From NCBI RefSeq assembly GCF_000283155.1, contig NW_004454239.1, forward strand, positions 6,257,611 through 6,321,610: DNA of 64,000 bases, given 5' to 3'. The stretch is from Ceratotherium simum simum. Lineage: Eukaryota; Chordata; Mammalia; Perissodactyla; Rhinocerotidae. Both the position numbers and the translations under genes were made by a program. The notes below the pieces were generated by a model, which saw only the letters and a list, made by a program, of their open reading frames with translations, did not search any database and was not told the origin of the DNA. Position 1 is the first letter of the stretch; the number at the start of each line of letters is the position of its first letter. Below are positions 1 through 12,287 of this stretch, one piece after another.

Positions 1-650
1 CTCTCCTCGGTGACAGCTCCATTACCTTCCATGGATAGTCTCTTCTTTGGCCCTGGAAAAAGCAGGAAAAAAAATGGTGCTTCTCCCGCAATTGTCCCTT
101 ATGATAGGGCAACCAGATCGATAGCGCTGGCGCCCACTCTCCCTCGGTGGGCCCTCTCTGAGTCCTCAGAGCCAGCCCGGGCAGCAGCCTCCTGGTGGTG
201 GAGGAAGACAATGCCCGCATCCCCAGAGGAGTGCTAAAGCCATCACAAAAGAAATATCTGTTTTCTCCCGTGCGTCCTGCAGGCATTTCCGTAAGTGGTG
301 GCAACCCAGTGGCGGGGAAAGTTTGTTGGCTGCCTTACTAAATCTTCACCTGCCTGACCTCAGCTTGACAACTTCTTAACACGCGTGGAGAACAGTCAAT
401 GCTCTGTGCAGAGCCGGGAGCTCCATCAGCCTCTCCACAAATGTCAGAGGCCTGGCTGGATGAGGGGTGGGGAGCGGCAAGGTAGATTTACACACACATC
501 ACGGCTGGGCACGGTGGCAAGGAGGCAGCCTGTGTTGTGCTCGCATGCAGAACTTGTCCTGCTCAGTAGCATGTCACACTGTCACACTGCCTCTTCCCTG
601 TGTGTAAAGTGGTAAGGTGTGAGTTTAATTAGCATAGAACAAAATTTCTT
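1..650. other. Unique sequence, no feature recognised
   Basis: Mixed-composition sequence without a repeat I can name. The short open frames here (75-76 codons) show no recognisable protein family and no exon-like context. I see nothing further to support. Confidence 0.5.
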
Positions 651-659
651 ACTGTCTAA

Positions 660-850
660 TAATAACACCTCGAATTTTTATGTTACCTGCTCTCCAAGGA
701 GCTCATAGCATGAAAAAAAGTGCACTTCTGAGTTCTGTCTCATCTTCCAGAGACAAAGATCATATCCCCATTCTACAGAAAGGGAACCCGAGGCAGAGGA
801 CTGGCTATTCGTGGCCCACTAAGGCACGGAGGGAGCTTAACTGCAGCCTC
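660..850 (-). repeat. MIR-like SINE fragment (antisense)
   Basis: The stretch around 755-800 (cattctacagaaagggaac) resembles the antisense MIR core (ccattttacagatgaggaaactgagg), followed by sequence resembling the tRNA-related half. The match is diverged and was made by eye. Confidence 0.4.
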
Positions 851-1915
851 CTAACTTAGTGGTTTTCCTTCAGTTCTGTGCAGAATACATGAGCTTAAAT
901 TCCTTGAAAAGGAGAGTGATGAGACTAATGTAGGGGCTGCGACCGTGAGTCCCTTCAGACAGTGGGTAGGTAACATCCATGAATGGACCTGGCCACACAC
1001 AGCAGGGAGTGGCAGGGCCTGGACAAACTGGAGTGGGCAGTCACATAGAAGGGGACAACTTCCTTAGCCCCAGAGAAGTGTTGGCGTGCGAGAATGCAAA
1101 CTTGGCGTTGCCAGATCTTCTGATTTTATGTATGTAAATGTTGACCAAAAAGAAGAAGAAAAAAACACTCTCTTCCTCATACCCAATGTGAGTCCTTGTT
1201 AGGCACCACCCGAGGCCTCCAGCGTGTGACTTCTAGACTATGGCAGTGTTTGGGAAGACTGGCGCACTAGCTTGCGCATGGAGGATGAGGATGGGTCAAG
1301 AAACGGACTAGCCCATGGGAACAGTTGGAGGCTATGCTCCAATTGTAGTGTGAGGCGACAGGTCCTTGAATCATGGGCATTGTGGCGACATGGAGCAAAA
1401 GAGATGGAGCCCAAAGGGGTGGAAGAAAAACAACCACTGTATGTGGTCCATTAGATGAGGGGAGAACCCAAGATGGGTCTACTGGAGATTCCAGGGGCAG
1501 GAGGGTAGTGATGCCTTTGATGAGGACAGAAGAGCTAGAGAGCTTGTTTGTGGGATATGGGACCTGGGGAGTGTGACGATGAGGGCTTCAACATAATGTG
1601 CTCCTGGTAGAAACAGGACAGGCAGCTAGGGATGTCCCACAGCCTGCGTGTTTGCAGGCTTCTGCACTACATGGGAGAGTAAATATTATAAAAATTGTGA
1701 GACCAATTTGGTCTCCAATTTAAGGTTGCCAACTTTTTATCTGGCCAGGTGCGTACATGAAAATAAATAGCCACCGTCTTTATTTTGTTGAAGAAAAAAG
1801 AAATCTTCCCAAATAAGGACATATAGTAGACAGTCCTTTAAAGTGAAGAATTTTAGCTCATAAAAAAATTACTCCTTAGCCTTTATTTTTATTTTAATTT
1901 TTACCATGAATGGAC
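850..1915. other. Unique or unclassified sequence
   Basis: No coding region or named repeat recognised. The segment from about 1680 is AT-rich and may be part of an old transposon whose end lies at about 1950. Confidence 0.4.
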
Positions 1916-1917
1916 AT

Positions 1918-1965
1918 TAGTCCATGGTTACTGTTTGAGAACCACTGCTCTCACTTTCCAGAAGT
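1918..1965 (+). repeat. Possible end of a hAT-Charlie (MER5-type) transposon
   Basis: The string gtttgagaaccactg at about 1936-1950 matches the terminal inverted repeat typical of MER5/Charlie elements. I could not identify the opposite end, so only the terminus is called. Confidence 0.35.
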
Positions 1966-1979
1966 AGCTGAGAGGAAAA

Positions 1980-4300
1980 GGCTCGAGTGGAATTTAGAAG
2001 TAGTCACAAGAGGGGAAATGGTAAATCTGTGAGCATCGTGGGGTCCCTGGTACTGCTAAGACAGAGAGAGGAGTGAAACGCAGAGGCTGAATTCTAAGAC
2101 CTGGAGGAAGTTCTCAGTCAAGGGCTTGAGGGAAAAAGGAGAGCAGGAGACGAAAAGAACAGTGGGGGCGGTGAGGAGGGGGCACAGGTGCTCCAGTGAG
2201 GATGCCCTTGGAAGGCTACAACAGCCCGTTGGCTTGATGGGCATCTTGGACTGTCTACATGGTTCCAAATCACTGGGGCCCCATCCTCTTCATTTTAGGG
2301 GCAAAAATGCAGCCTCTTGTGTTCCTGTCTGAATACAGTCTGAAGTTCCAGGTGTGGCCTGGAAGACAGTTGTCTTCCTCTGGACACTCAGAACAGGCAG
2401 GTGAGCTAAGCTGGGTGGCTACAGGGACTACAGCATCCCCCAGCTGCTTGAGGACAATCCCGACGAAGGCCCCACACAATCCATAACCCGAGAAGGCTGG
2501 TGAGCAGACGCTCTCTGGACAATTGTCTCTCCCTGCACTGGGCCCTCGCGCTGACGTTGATGAAGCGTCTTCAGACGCACAGGCAAGCATCTTTCAGTGG
2601 AACAAGGATTAACCGTGGCTATTAGGGCTTGTGCAGGGGGAGCCTTCCCTCCCTTCACCAGAAGTGTGCACTTCCTGGGGATTATGAGTTAATGTCTCTG
2701 GGACAGCGCTAGCTTCTCCAGGTTTTGTGGTCTATCTGGAAGTCGTGTTCCAGAGCTCCCACGGGCCACCTGGCTCCGGTTCCACTTGGATCAGAGTTTG
2801 CCATTAAATGTGACGAGGAGCTGGGACCATTTATCACAGTGAACCTGGCGCCTAAATCTGGGAGGAAATGGTCACCACTCCAAATTGGATCTGAGTGTCC
2901 CTGCCAGGAACCGAATAGGGCTCGCTCTGATGGATTCGGGGCTGAATTGTTATCCGTTTGTGAAAATGAATGCCATTCATTTAGTTTCTCTTTTGGATCT
3001 TATCCATGAGGCAACGAATTTCACTGGTTTGCATATTCATTCGCTCCCTCAATAAATGCTCACCTAGTTAGAATCATTGTCTCCTCAAATAAGGCTAATC
3101 TAGCTGTTGAGTTGGACTGCTGATGTGGTGGTAGAGACAGCAGTTGTTGCTCTGACTTTTTCAAAAACCGCTAGGATAGAGCTCTGAGAAATGTTGCTGT
3201 TGGGGAACTCATGGAGCACAAGGCCCAGACTCGGGCATGACCGCGGGCTGTGCTGGCCTGCTCCCTGCTTGTGAGCACCCACATGCCACCTACCTCCGCA
3301 GCAGCCTGGAGAAGGCACTTGCCTGGATTGGGTGACCCTGACAGTGGTCAACACCAGATGTCCCTGCCTCCATGGAGAGTCTGGGGATGGCCAAAATGTT
3401 CCAGAGAGGCCTCCCAAATTCTCCTTTGCTGTCGTTGACTCTAATGTCCGGTAGCTTCCCCTGCCCCAGGAGTCAAAGAGCTGCAACCACTGAGATGTTT
3501 AGTATGAGGACGTCCCTCCTGCCTAGGCTTCTCTCTGTCCCTGACGTCTCTTTCTGCAGCCGTGGCCTTCACGGTGAGCGGCTTCCCCGTGGGTTACATA
3601 CCTCCACCTCTTAAGGCCTCTGCAGTCCTCTGGGTGCCACGGGAACATCAAGGAATCTCTGCCCTCCAGTTTGACCACTCATTGATCGGACTCCAGAGAG
3701 AGTGGCCTTTCCCCAGCAGCTCAGGGCCCCTCCCCAGTGACCATCAGACCAAATCCTGTCCTCCCTCAATGTGCCTACCCTGCCCAACTCGAGCTCTGTT
3801 GAGAGGTGAGGGGCTGAGACAGGACCACCTGTCTTGGCTGATGCCTCTGTCCTGTACATCTGTCTTGAGACCCTAACACTAGTGTCAGGATAGAAAGCCC
3901 ATCTCCAAGCCTCATGCACAGACCCTTTGTGGCCTACACTGAACTGCTTGGACTTGACCCTGCATTGTGAACCTATTCACGTGGGTGTTTTCTTCTGGCT
4001 GCCAGGTGATGCTTTCCCATTGCTTGTTGGCTGTGCCTCTTGTCTCCTGGACCAAAGGCAACAACCTGACTCCTTTCTCTTGCCTTCCTGTGGCCTGAGG
4101 ACACTACTGAGCATTCAATATGAACTCAATAAAGTCTCCTTGATTTACATTGTTTTGTGAAAGCACAAAAAGAACACAAGTTTGGGTCTACATGTGCAAT
4201 GTTGGGTGGGAAGGAACATTGTTCTTTACAAGGATGAGGCTGGAAATCTGGTCTCAACTCAACCCTAGTATGCAAGACAGAATCACTGGGCTCTCCTCCT
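1980..4300. other. Unique sequence, no gene recognised
   Basis: The overlapping frames of 60-128 codons have no recognisable domain, and frames on opposite strands overlap freely, as expected by chance in GC-rich DNA. Apart from a possible polyadenylation signal near 4128, I see no defined element. Confidence 0.45.
4128..4165 (+). promoter_or_regulatory. Possible polyadenylation signal
   Basis: AATAAA at 4128-4133 is followed within about 20 bases by a T/GT-rich stretch (acattgttttgtgaaag), which is the arrangement of a poly(A) site. The preceding 200 bases (about 3930-4130) are pyrimidine-rich and could be the end of an old LTR or of a non-coding transcript. No open frame leads into it, so this is a weak call. 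Confidence 0.25.
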
Positions 4301-4400
4301 GGATACACACTGACTCACGATGTGACCCTGAGCCATTCCCTGCCCCCTCCAGGCCTCAATTCCCCTTTTGAACAATGAAGAGGAAGGGCTTTGAGATGGG
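4300..4400 (+). repeat. MIR-like SINE fragment (sense)
   Basis: The pattern 'tgtgaccctgagccattccctgcc...aggcctcaattccccttttgaacaatgaag' follows the MIR core (tgtgaccttgggcaagtta...cctcagtttcc...). Only the core survives. Confidence 0.5.
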
Positions 4401-5600
4401 AAGTCTGTGTTTGTCAGATGTGGGTCATTCAAGTACAATAGTCTTAAGTTTGTCACTTGAGTCCCTAAGCCGGGCTTGATGAGTATGTTGGGGAAAAGAG
4501 GGGGTGAAGGGGGTGAAAACTGACATATGGTTTACATTTTTATTCCTTGCCACTTTTCCCTGTGGAGCCCAACATCTCTCCTGCTATCCAGCTGATGCCC
4601 CTCTGATCAACCCCTGTGTGTGGGATGCTGGGATGGGCTGCCCAGATCACCCTTCAGAAGTGGAGGACTGGAGAGCCCCCAGCAAACAGACCTCAGCTGT
4701 CAGCCCTTTTGGGATTGCCTTGGCTGAGACCACAGCCTTGCCCAAGATTCTGCCCTTTTCCCGGACAGTGGTGTCCAGGCTGGACTGATTGGGAAGCGGG
4801 GTGGAAAGGCCTGGCACTGCCACTCCAGGACTGGACAGCTCCGAAGGATCCTCCCATTTTCAGAACCCTCCGCGATGTTGGCTGAGACATTCCACTGAGA
4901 GGCATCGCAGCTTGGCTCCCTCTACCCAGTCCTGCTTCCTTCCTTTCCTATCCTCGACATACGTGGAGATCCCAAGAGTGCCCATTAGCAAACTCCTTCT
5001 CAAAAGTCTGCTCCCTGAGAAACCCAACCTATGCACCCCACAAACGGCCTGTAAGGAGAAGAGAGACTGGGGAAGGGAAGAGAGGAGAAGAGAAAAGACA
5101 CAAACTGAGGCCAGACCCCGCAGCCTCCTCTGTCCCCCAGTCCTCCCTCTGCATCCTAAGACCTTCTCTGGCAAGCCCTTCAGCAGGAGATCTGGTTCAC
5201 AGCCGTGTCTCCAAGCTCGGGTTCAGATGAACGAGTCCCGACTCCTGGGTCCAGCAGTGGTTGACTGAGCAGCCTTTACTGTTCTCAGGTGGTGGCATTT
5301 CAAGCAGACACTTACGTTCATCTTCATTCACTTTGTTCACATCTCACGTTACGTGGAACACGTGGTCTGACTGGACGAGGGAGACACGATGCCAGGGCAG
5401 GACAAGGAGCCGGCCCCACTGTGTCCAGCGGCCTGTGGGTCCTGAGGCCCAGAGAGGGGAGGCTGTGCCCTTTGCTGCCCATCGAGGCCCCTGCCTTTGC
5501 TCTCACTGTCTTTCTTTCGCCCTGTGGTCCCTGAGCCTCTTAGTATCTCTCTGGTTGCTTTTTGCTTTCCTGGTCCTAAAGATGCTGACCAGCCTTGTCC
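4400..5600. other. Unique sequence, no gene recognised
   Basis: GC-rich sequence with frames up to 195 codons (5261-5848 on the plus strand). That frame runs into an L2 fragment at its 3' side and shows no protein family, so I do not call it coding. Confidence 0.45.
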
Positions 5601-5603
5601 ACT

Positions 5604-5885
5604 TGTCACAAATATTTCCTGAGGACACCCTTGCTAGGAGCCAGGCCCCGTGCTGGACACAGGAGTTCCAAGAACAGAGCGTTGTCCTGGTAGTGAGCGC
5701 ACACAGTGCTATGCAGAGGTGGATGAATGAGCTGTGGAAGGATGGCACCACGGAGTGTCCGGATACCCAGGGGAGGGGTGCACCTCACAAAGTTAGAGGT
5801 GCCCCTCACAAATGCTGGGGAGCAGCGAAAGCTTCCTGGAAGAAGTAACATTTGTGCTGGGCGTTGAAGGAAGAGGCTGACTTCC
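5604..5885 (-). mobile_element. L2 LINE 3' fragment (antisense)
   Basis: It starts with caaatatttcctgagga and ccaggccccgtgctggac, the reverse complement of the L2 3' end (tggcacatagtaggtgctcaataaatg). It continues with the usual antisense L2 order ending in 'aagcttcctggaagaagtaac...gctgggcgttgaaggaag'. Diverged and interrupted by a small local duplication near 5776-5820. Confidence 0.6.
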
Positions 5886-5889
5886 TGCG

Positions 5890-6425
5890 AGTTCACTCAT
5901 TTTCCTAAGTTGCCAAAAGCCCCTTAGTTCCAAGTGCTGAGAACCAGGCTGGCTTGTCCGGGCCTCTCCAGGCTAGGCAGCAGCACTTTCTGTGTTTGTG
6001 CCTCGGCCCTTCATATGACACCTGTCTGGGCTTCGTTTTGTCCACGATCCAGAAACGTGCAGGCAGGTGAGCTCCCCGGGCCAGAGAGGAGAATGGATAT
6101 GTGGCAGCTGCCGAGAACAGAAGGAGCAACAGTGCATTCAAGAGGAAAGGTCTCTGGCCTCCTGCTGGGGCCCCTGAAGGCCTGGCCTTAGGACTCTAAC
6201 TCCAGGCAAGATCCCCAGTGGATGGGGCTGCAGCCCTCCTGAGGCCCACAGAGTGAGGGGTCCTGGGTGGGCCTTTACCTGGAGCTCAGGGGCCTCAGCT
6301 TGGCCAGAGCCTGGTGTCTGAGCAGCTTGGAGACTGCAGGTGAAACTCCTCCCTGGTCCTCAGTGTCTCAATTGGGAAACATGAGCCTTGCTCTAGAAAA
6401 GCTTCCTCAAAAAATTTTTTTCTTT
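5890..6425. other. Unique sequence
   Basis: No coding sequence, repeat or RNA recognised. Confidence 0.45.
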
Positions 6426-6442
6426 TGATTTAGGTTCCCTTT

Positions 6443-6645
6443 ATTTATTTATTTATTTATTTTTGGTGAGGAAGACTGGCCCTGAGCTAACATCTGTGGC
6501 AATCTTCCTCTATTTTTTATGTAGGTGACCGCCACAAAATGGCTTGATGAGTGGTGTAGGTCTGTGCCCAGGAACTGAACCCGCGAACTCCAGGCTGCTG
6601 AAGTGGAGCGTGCCAAAATTAACCACAATGCCACCGGGCCAGCCC
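6443..6645 (-). mobile_element. ERE SINE (perissodactyl tRNA-derived), short type
   Basis: Antisense ERE: T-rich tail (ttatttatttatttat) first, then gtgaggaagactggccctga, gagctaacatctgtggcaat, and the head as gccaccgggccagccc at the right end. A 17-bp target-site duplication flanks it (6426-6442 and 6646-6662, 15 of 17 bases identical). It is shorter than other copies because part of the body is lost around 6515-6530. Confidence 0.9.
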
Positions 6646-6664
6646 TGATTTATGTTCCATTTTG

Positions 6665-6930
6665 ACAAACAATGCACAATAAATATTTAGTGTCCATCTA
6701 CCCTGTGTCAGGTAAGGTACTCTAATCGTGGTCCCTGGCCCTGTGGGGTTCATGCTCACTTGTTCTTTCATTCATTCTCTCTTACATTCATCAATTCATT
6801 CAACAACTATACTCTATACACCAGGCCCAGGTCTAGATCTGGGGATACAGTGATGAACAAAATGTGCAAGTCACCACCCTTCCATTCTGGTGGGGTGAGA
6901 CAGAAAAATCAGTAAACAAATGAAGTGAAA
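6665..6930 (-). mobile_element. L2 LINE 3' fragments (antisense)
   Basis: Two L2 3' signatures in antisense: caataaatatttagtgtcca...ctgtgtcaggta near 6678-6715, and tcattcaacaactat...gatacagtgatgaacaaaat at 6795-6862. The second continues into gtggggtgagacagaaaaatc. Typical of the L2 3' end. Confidence 0.7.
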
Positions 6931-7990
6931 TTCCCCTGTCGCTCTGTCCCCTATCCCGAGAGGCACTGCAGGAGTGAATGAGGACCCTATCTTCATGCTC
7001 CCCAATTAGGCAAGATGCTTGAATCGGACTTAACTTTCTCTAAAGTTTAATAGTTTGTTTTTAATTATGAAGGGATAATGCATCCTGAATACACCTTTTC
7101 AAAGAATGCTGCCCTTCCCCATAGATACTGATCTGCCCTGACCTCTGTTTGTGGCTCACTGGGGTAAATGGACCATAGAAAAATGAGCTGTTCTATCAAA
7201 GGGGAAACTGAGGCAGGGAACACCCCCACTCCTGACCTCTAGCTGGGTTTGCTGTCGGAGGCCCTCGCTGAGCGGTTTGGGAAGGGTCATGCTGAATTGT
7301 GCTGGTCTCTCCTCCACTCCATCGCCCTGCCTGCCCCTGGGGAGCGCAGGGAAGGGTGGGGCCCCAGTGGCGTGAACCCACAGTGATTCAGGGACTTCAG
7401 CAAAGTGGGTGGTCTGGGTCGGGTTGGCCCAGCTAACGAGCATTTTTGCCTTGTTTGGTTTTTGTGTGCCTTTGTTTATTTTTGCCTTAACAGCACAGAC
7501 CGACTTTTGATGTTGTCCAACAACTGACTTTCTTTCTCCTTCCATCCAGCCTCAGCTCACTTTGATTCTGTCTGGAAATCATTTCTCAATTTTTCCCTCT
7601 ATGGACTCTAAGATTTCAGGAACAGCTGAACTGAAAAGAATCTTAACTAAGAGGCCTTCTCCAGAACACCAGAACGAGCTCAGAAATGTGGAGGGGTAGT
7701 AGCCCTGGGGCACAGCCCCACTGGGTCCACGCAGGGCCAAACATCTGCTTAGAGATGGAAATCACCAGCTGGTTAGCTTCACGGAGAGAGAAATAACCCT
7801 AGGTACTTAAAGATTTTTATTTGGGAGTGTAGAGATCCTTCCATTTACCCAGCTGTCTTAGAAAATTTGATAAAAACTGAAAGATGTTCAGGTAATAAAT
7901 TTAATTCCAAGCTATGGAGCCCAAGATATAGACTGACTTTCAGGAAATGGAGAGGTTCACCTGGATCTGTCATTGGAGACAGTGAACACT
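6930..7990. other. Unique sequence
   Basis: No supported gene or named repeat. A short 'aaaggggaaactgaggcagg' near 7197-7216 recalls an antisense MIR core but is too short to call. Confidence 0.4.
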
Positions 7991-10790
7991 AAGACATTTG
8001 ACCAACATGTCCAGAGAACCTGCCTGTGCTAGGCACTGTGCTTGGACCCCGGCTCCAGCAATAAGTACCTGGTTTCTGTCAGACGTGGCGTGTTGTCTAC
8101 CTGGTGGTGAGGCCTGGTGTGACAACAGACACCCAAGCCAGGCCATGTGATATGAGCTGCCCCATCAGGCTGCTGTGCTAGCACAGGAAAGGAGCTCAGG
8201 CCCTAGTCTCTGTGCTGTGAGTTTGGGGGCAGGGGACAGACGTTAGGGAGGGCTGCACAGAGGAGCAACTTTGCACCTTAAACCTGAGTGGTAAGTAGGC
8301 AGACGAAGGTGTACTAGGCAAAGGGAACAGCATGGACAAAGGCTTTGAGATAATCTGAAAATTAGCACTTTCAGAGAACTGAATGAGTCAGTGCTTCTGG
8401 AGTATAACACGTGGTATGGGTGGCAAATGATGATCGACCCTAGAGAGGCCAGTGAGTCCCACCATGAAGGTCCTTGGAAACACGTTAAAGATGGAGAGAC
8501 TCTGTAGCAATGACTAAGTATGTGAACTGCAAGGTAAAATTTGCACTGAGAAAGATGATTCTGGATGCAGTGTGAAAGATATATTGGATACACTGGAGGC
8601 TGGCAAGATGGAAGTTGTTGTATTGATCAGGTGAGAGAAAGTGGTGGTGGTGGGGACCTGAGTCACGGCAGTGGTAATGGCAAGAATGGACAGATGAGGG
8701 AATTGATACAATTTGGTGATCGGTTAGACAATGGCTATATGACAATGGAGAGGAAGGACTCCAGGATGACCTCTGGTCATTGATCTCTAGACAAAAAAGC
8801 TAAGACCGATGAGGATGGGGGGAGAGACGGCAGATTAGTCCTGGAGATACTCATGAGATAGCCAAGATTAGATGGCCAGAAAATTTAGATTTGAAGTCAC
8901 TTTGAAGCCAAAGGAAAGGTCAAGCTTGCCTAGAGTATGAAAATGAAAAGAGAGAAATGAAACCCCAAGGAAATTACACATTTAGTGGAAAAATCATGAG
9001 AAGCAAGTCTATGGAGAAGCCCAGAAAGGGATGGCCAGAAAGGTATCAAAAAATCCAGAAGGATGTGATATCTTGGAAGTCAAACTTTCAAGAAGTAGTT
9101 ATGACCTCATGCTTGCAGAAAAAAATAGGTTAACCAAGAAAAGCATCCTCTGTCTGCAAGCATGCCGTCGATCTTGGTAAGAGGAGTTTCCATGAGATGG
9201 AGGGAGCAGAAGCCAAGCTGCAATGAGTTAAAGAATGAATTGGGGGCGGGCAGCAAGTGTAGACCACTCTTGCAGAAACTTGGCTGGTTGTTTAGGCAAA
9301 AAGGTGCTTAGGGCTGGAGGAGACATTTCTTACTAAATTGGAAGAAACTGAAGTATGTTTAACTGTTGAAAGGAAGAAACAGAGAGAAAAGACAGTGGGA
9401 AATATTGAAAACATAGGAGAGAAATGGATGAATCCATCAAGCTACAGCACTCAGGGAGCAGGAGGGGAAGAAATGTGGAGCAGAGGAACAGTGGGAGGAC
9501 CAACCTCTTCTACAAGGAGGACAGGCTTTTCCACTGTGTTGGGAGAGAAGGAAGAGGATGGAGGAGAAAGCTGGAGGGTAGGTGATTGGTAAATCATAGG
9601 AAAGTTTCCAAATAACCATTTGGGATTATCTCCTATTCTGAAGGTAAAGCCAGGTGGGAAAACTCAAAGGCGTGGTACACAGTGCTGAAGGCTCAGCTGA
9701 GCCTGGAGATCTTGTGTTTGCAGGGCCTCCAGTTTGCAGAAGAGCGTGATTTTTCTCCAGTGTTTCTGCCAACCCAGAGTGCAAATAAAGAAGAGAGGGA
9801 AACGGATTGCCTGAGGACTGGGATTTTGCCAGGGTGGGGCAGGAACAATGACAGGAGTAGTGACATGGAGGATGCTCACATGAGAATGGTTGAAACAAAA
9901 GAACATGGAGGCCAGATGAAGAAGCAGAGGCAGAAGGCATTGCTAGAAAGGAAGACAGTATCGGCATCCAAGCCCCTAAATCCCAGTGAAATAGAAGAAA
10001 ATGGATGAAATGAGGAAATCTTCAAGAGATCCAGGACAGGCTCCTGGGCCTGAGAATGTGATGCTTCTAGCATTTAAGATTTGAGAGAGTCGTAGTTTCT
10101 AGGGCGGGTACAGCCCACCTAGGAGTGACCAGTCACCTGGATGGCTGATGTAGGTCACTGGAAATTAGAAGGAGGATCATCCTTTGTGAGGTATCAATGA
10201 TGGGTGACGGGTCATCCATGTTAAGGCTGACGTCACCCCCAATGATGACAACGGGTCAGAGTAGGGGAAGAATGCTGACCCAGTTCTCGTGGTGTCTGAT
10301 GAATGAGAAAAGTGCCCTGGGAGATGGGTAAATGCTGGGAATTACAAGAGGTAGAGGGTAGCACAGCCAGATGGTGCTTATCTTCATGGGTAGAAGTAGA
10401 GATGGTTCCCAACTCCTGATTTTGATGTACACCAGGCGTGGAAGAATGAACAGTTGCCACCATAGAGGATTGCAAAGGAAGTTGTCCCTAAAGTGTATCC
10501 CCAAGACTTTCATTATAGCAGAACAAGGACATTGAAGATAGAAGGGAGATTTAAGGAGGTTTGTTTATCAAGGAACAGGGGCTTCCATATAGCAATTTAG
10601 AAGAGAAAGGAACACAGGTGATGCAGTCAGGGAAAAGCAGGCACAGCACACAAAAATGGGAGAATCTGGAGGCCGGAAGGTTGGAGGGCAGGGATAGCAG
10701 AGTTGGCGGTGTAGTGAAGTCAGCATGCTCCCTAGCCCTAGAGGTACCCAGGAGCCGGGGAAGAGAGCCAGTGAGCAGGCAGTAGGACCC
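7990..10790 (-). mobile_element. Long antisense L2 LINE with endonuclease and reverse-transcriptase remnants
   Basis: L2 is an ancient, extinct mammalian non-LTR retrotransposon whose single large frame encodes an endonuclease and a reverse transcriptase. Colinear L2 signatures run through this block on the minus strand. The 3' end is tgctaggcactgtgcttgg (about 8020). The reverse-strand peptide LASLQCIQYIFHTASRIIFL (about 8560-8620) is related to the C-terminal RT region (consensus style: ...LQ.ILHTAARVIFL). The endonuclease motif lies near 10220-10250, where the reverse strand reads approximately IIGGDVSLNMDD, compared with the family's GDFNIHVDD. Frameshifts and stops occur throughout and the YADD catalytic box is not intact. 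At about 2.8 kb it is close to the roughly 3.3-kb family length, unusual for so old an element. Boundaries are approximate. Confidence 0.65.
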
Positions 10791-11975
10791 ATCAGTTCAT
10801 CGGATTCTCACTGAATGTTGGAAACACTTACGGAGTCAGGCCCCATTGTTTCCATAGGAATCCAGCCTGTGGAGCCCAGTGCCCATGGGTCCTACTCCTG
10901 TCGGGGCTTGCCTAGACCAGCCTGGTGCTCCATCCACACCCACTGTGGGCCCAGTTCATCATGGAATTGCAAAACTCCCACCACTGCTGTTTCTGGGATG
11001 CTCACTCTTCACCATTGTCAATCCGAGTCTCTACCAGGAAACTTGGTCCACATCATGCAATGGAGAAATGGGCTTTTTTTGTTAAATTAAATTAAATTTC
11101 TTAAATTTTTTTCTTAAATTTTCTTAAATATCAGAGTAATTGTAATATTGTAATGTTAAAAACTCTTTATTTGAGCTTAAAAAATGACATTAGAGAGAAA
11201 CTTTCTCAGCAGAGATTTTTATAAGATGTAGCATATTGAACTGTATTTAAACATATTGAATGTGTATAAATTACCATTAGTAAAAAGAAAAAAAAGGACA
11301 ATTGTTTTATTTTCAAAAGATTTCAATGATTTTTACACAACCAGACCTCATGGCCCCATCAATTCAAATGTCTGGTGTTTGGATGGCAGGTTTGTGTCTC
11401 TTAGGATGGGGCATCTCAGTTCTCAGGAAAGGGAAAGAACACTGGGTGGGACAGATATTCCAAGCCCCAGGGATTGAGATAAAAAAAAGAAAACTTTTAA
11501 AATTACCCGTAGGGCCTCTTGTTTTTCTAAGAAGTGCATATATTCCAAAAGCATGGATCATAATTTATTGAATTCTTGGTTCCTAAACTAGAGTGTGGTG
11601 CATGATAGTCCTGGTAAAGTGTTTGAAAAACTGAACTAAATCCAATTTTCAAGTGGCCACATTAGAATTCAGCACAAGAAGTTCATTTAGACTAATTCTT
11701 GGGAAAAGGGTGATTAAGACCAATATGGCGGACAGAATGAGCCATTCGTTAATGGTGATGGCTGAGGGAGCAAAGCTCTTCCACTCTTCCTCCATATCCC
11801 ACCCAAGGAGATGTTCTGGGGTAGGAGGAGGGGTGCTGGGTCTAATGATTTTACTTCTCTGGTGCTGTGATTTTCCTCCCTGTGTCCTCTCTTGACATAG
11901 ACCCATCCACTCCCTCCCTCTATCTCACTTGTTCATGTGCTGGGCTCGTACCCTGCTGCTACATGCAAAGCACAC
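10790..11975. other. Unique sequence with AT-rich segment
   Basis: 11080-11340 is strongly AT-rich with reiterated 'ttaaatttt' motifs. No gene or named repeat is recognised. Confidence 0.4.
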
Positions 11976-11977
11976 CA

Positions 11978-12287
11978 GATGGTGGATGGATGGATGGAAG
12001 GATGGAAGGAAGAAAGGATGGATGGAAGGATGGATGGAAGGGTAAATGGATGATGAATGAAGAAAGGAAGGAAGGGAGGAAGGAAGAGAGGGAGGAAGGG
12101 AGGCAGGAAGATAGAATGGATGGAAGGATGGGTGGATGGAAGGAAGAAAGGAAGCAAGGAAGGGAGGGAGGGAGGGAGAGGGGAAGAAAGGAAGGATGGA
12201 GGGATGGATGGATGGAGGGATGGATGGATGGAAGGAAGGATGGAAAAGAGGAAAGAAGAAGGGAAGAGAAAAGAGAGGGAAGGAGAA
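11978..12287 (+). repeat. GGAT/GGAA tetranucleotide microsatellite
   Basis: About 310 bp of almost pure purine-rich tetranucleotide repeats: GGAT/GGAA units at 11978-12050, AGGAAGGG-type at 12055-12115, GGAT/GGAA again to 12250, then GAAGG-type. Only a few interruptions. The long frames across it on both strands are repeat artefacts. Confidence 0.95.

Noticed and set aside
3100..4165. Endogenous retroviral LTR ending at the AATAAA near 4128
   Set aside because: There is a plausible poly(A) signal but I cannot find TG...CA boundaries, a target duplication, a primer-binding site or internal retroviral sequence. Kept only as a weak poly(A) signal.
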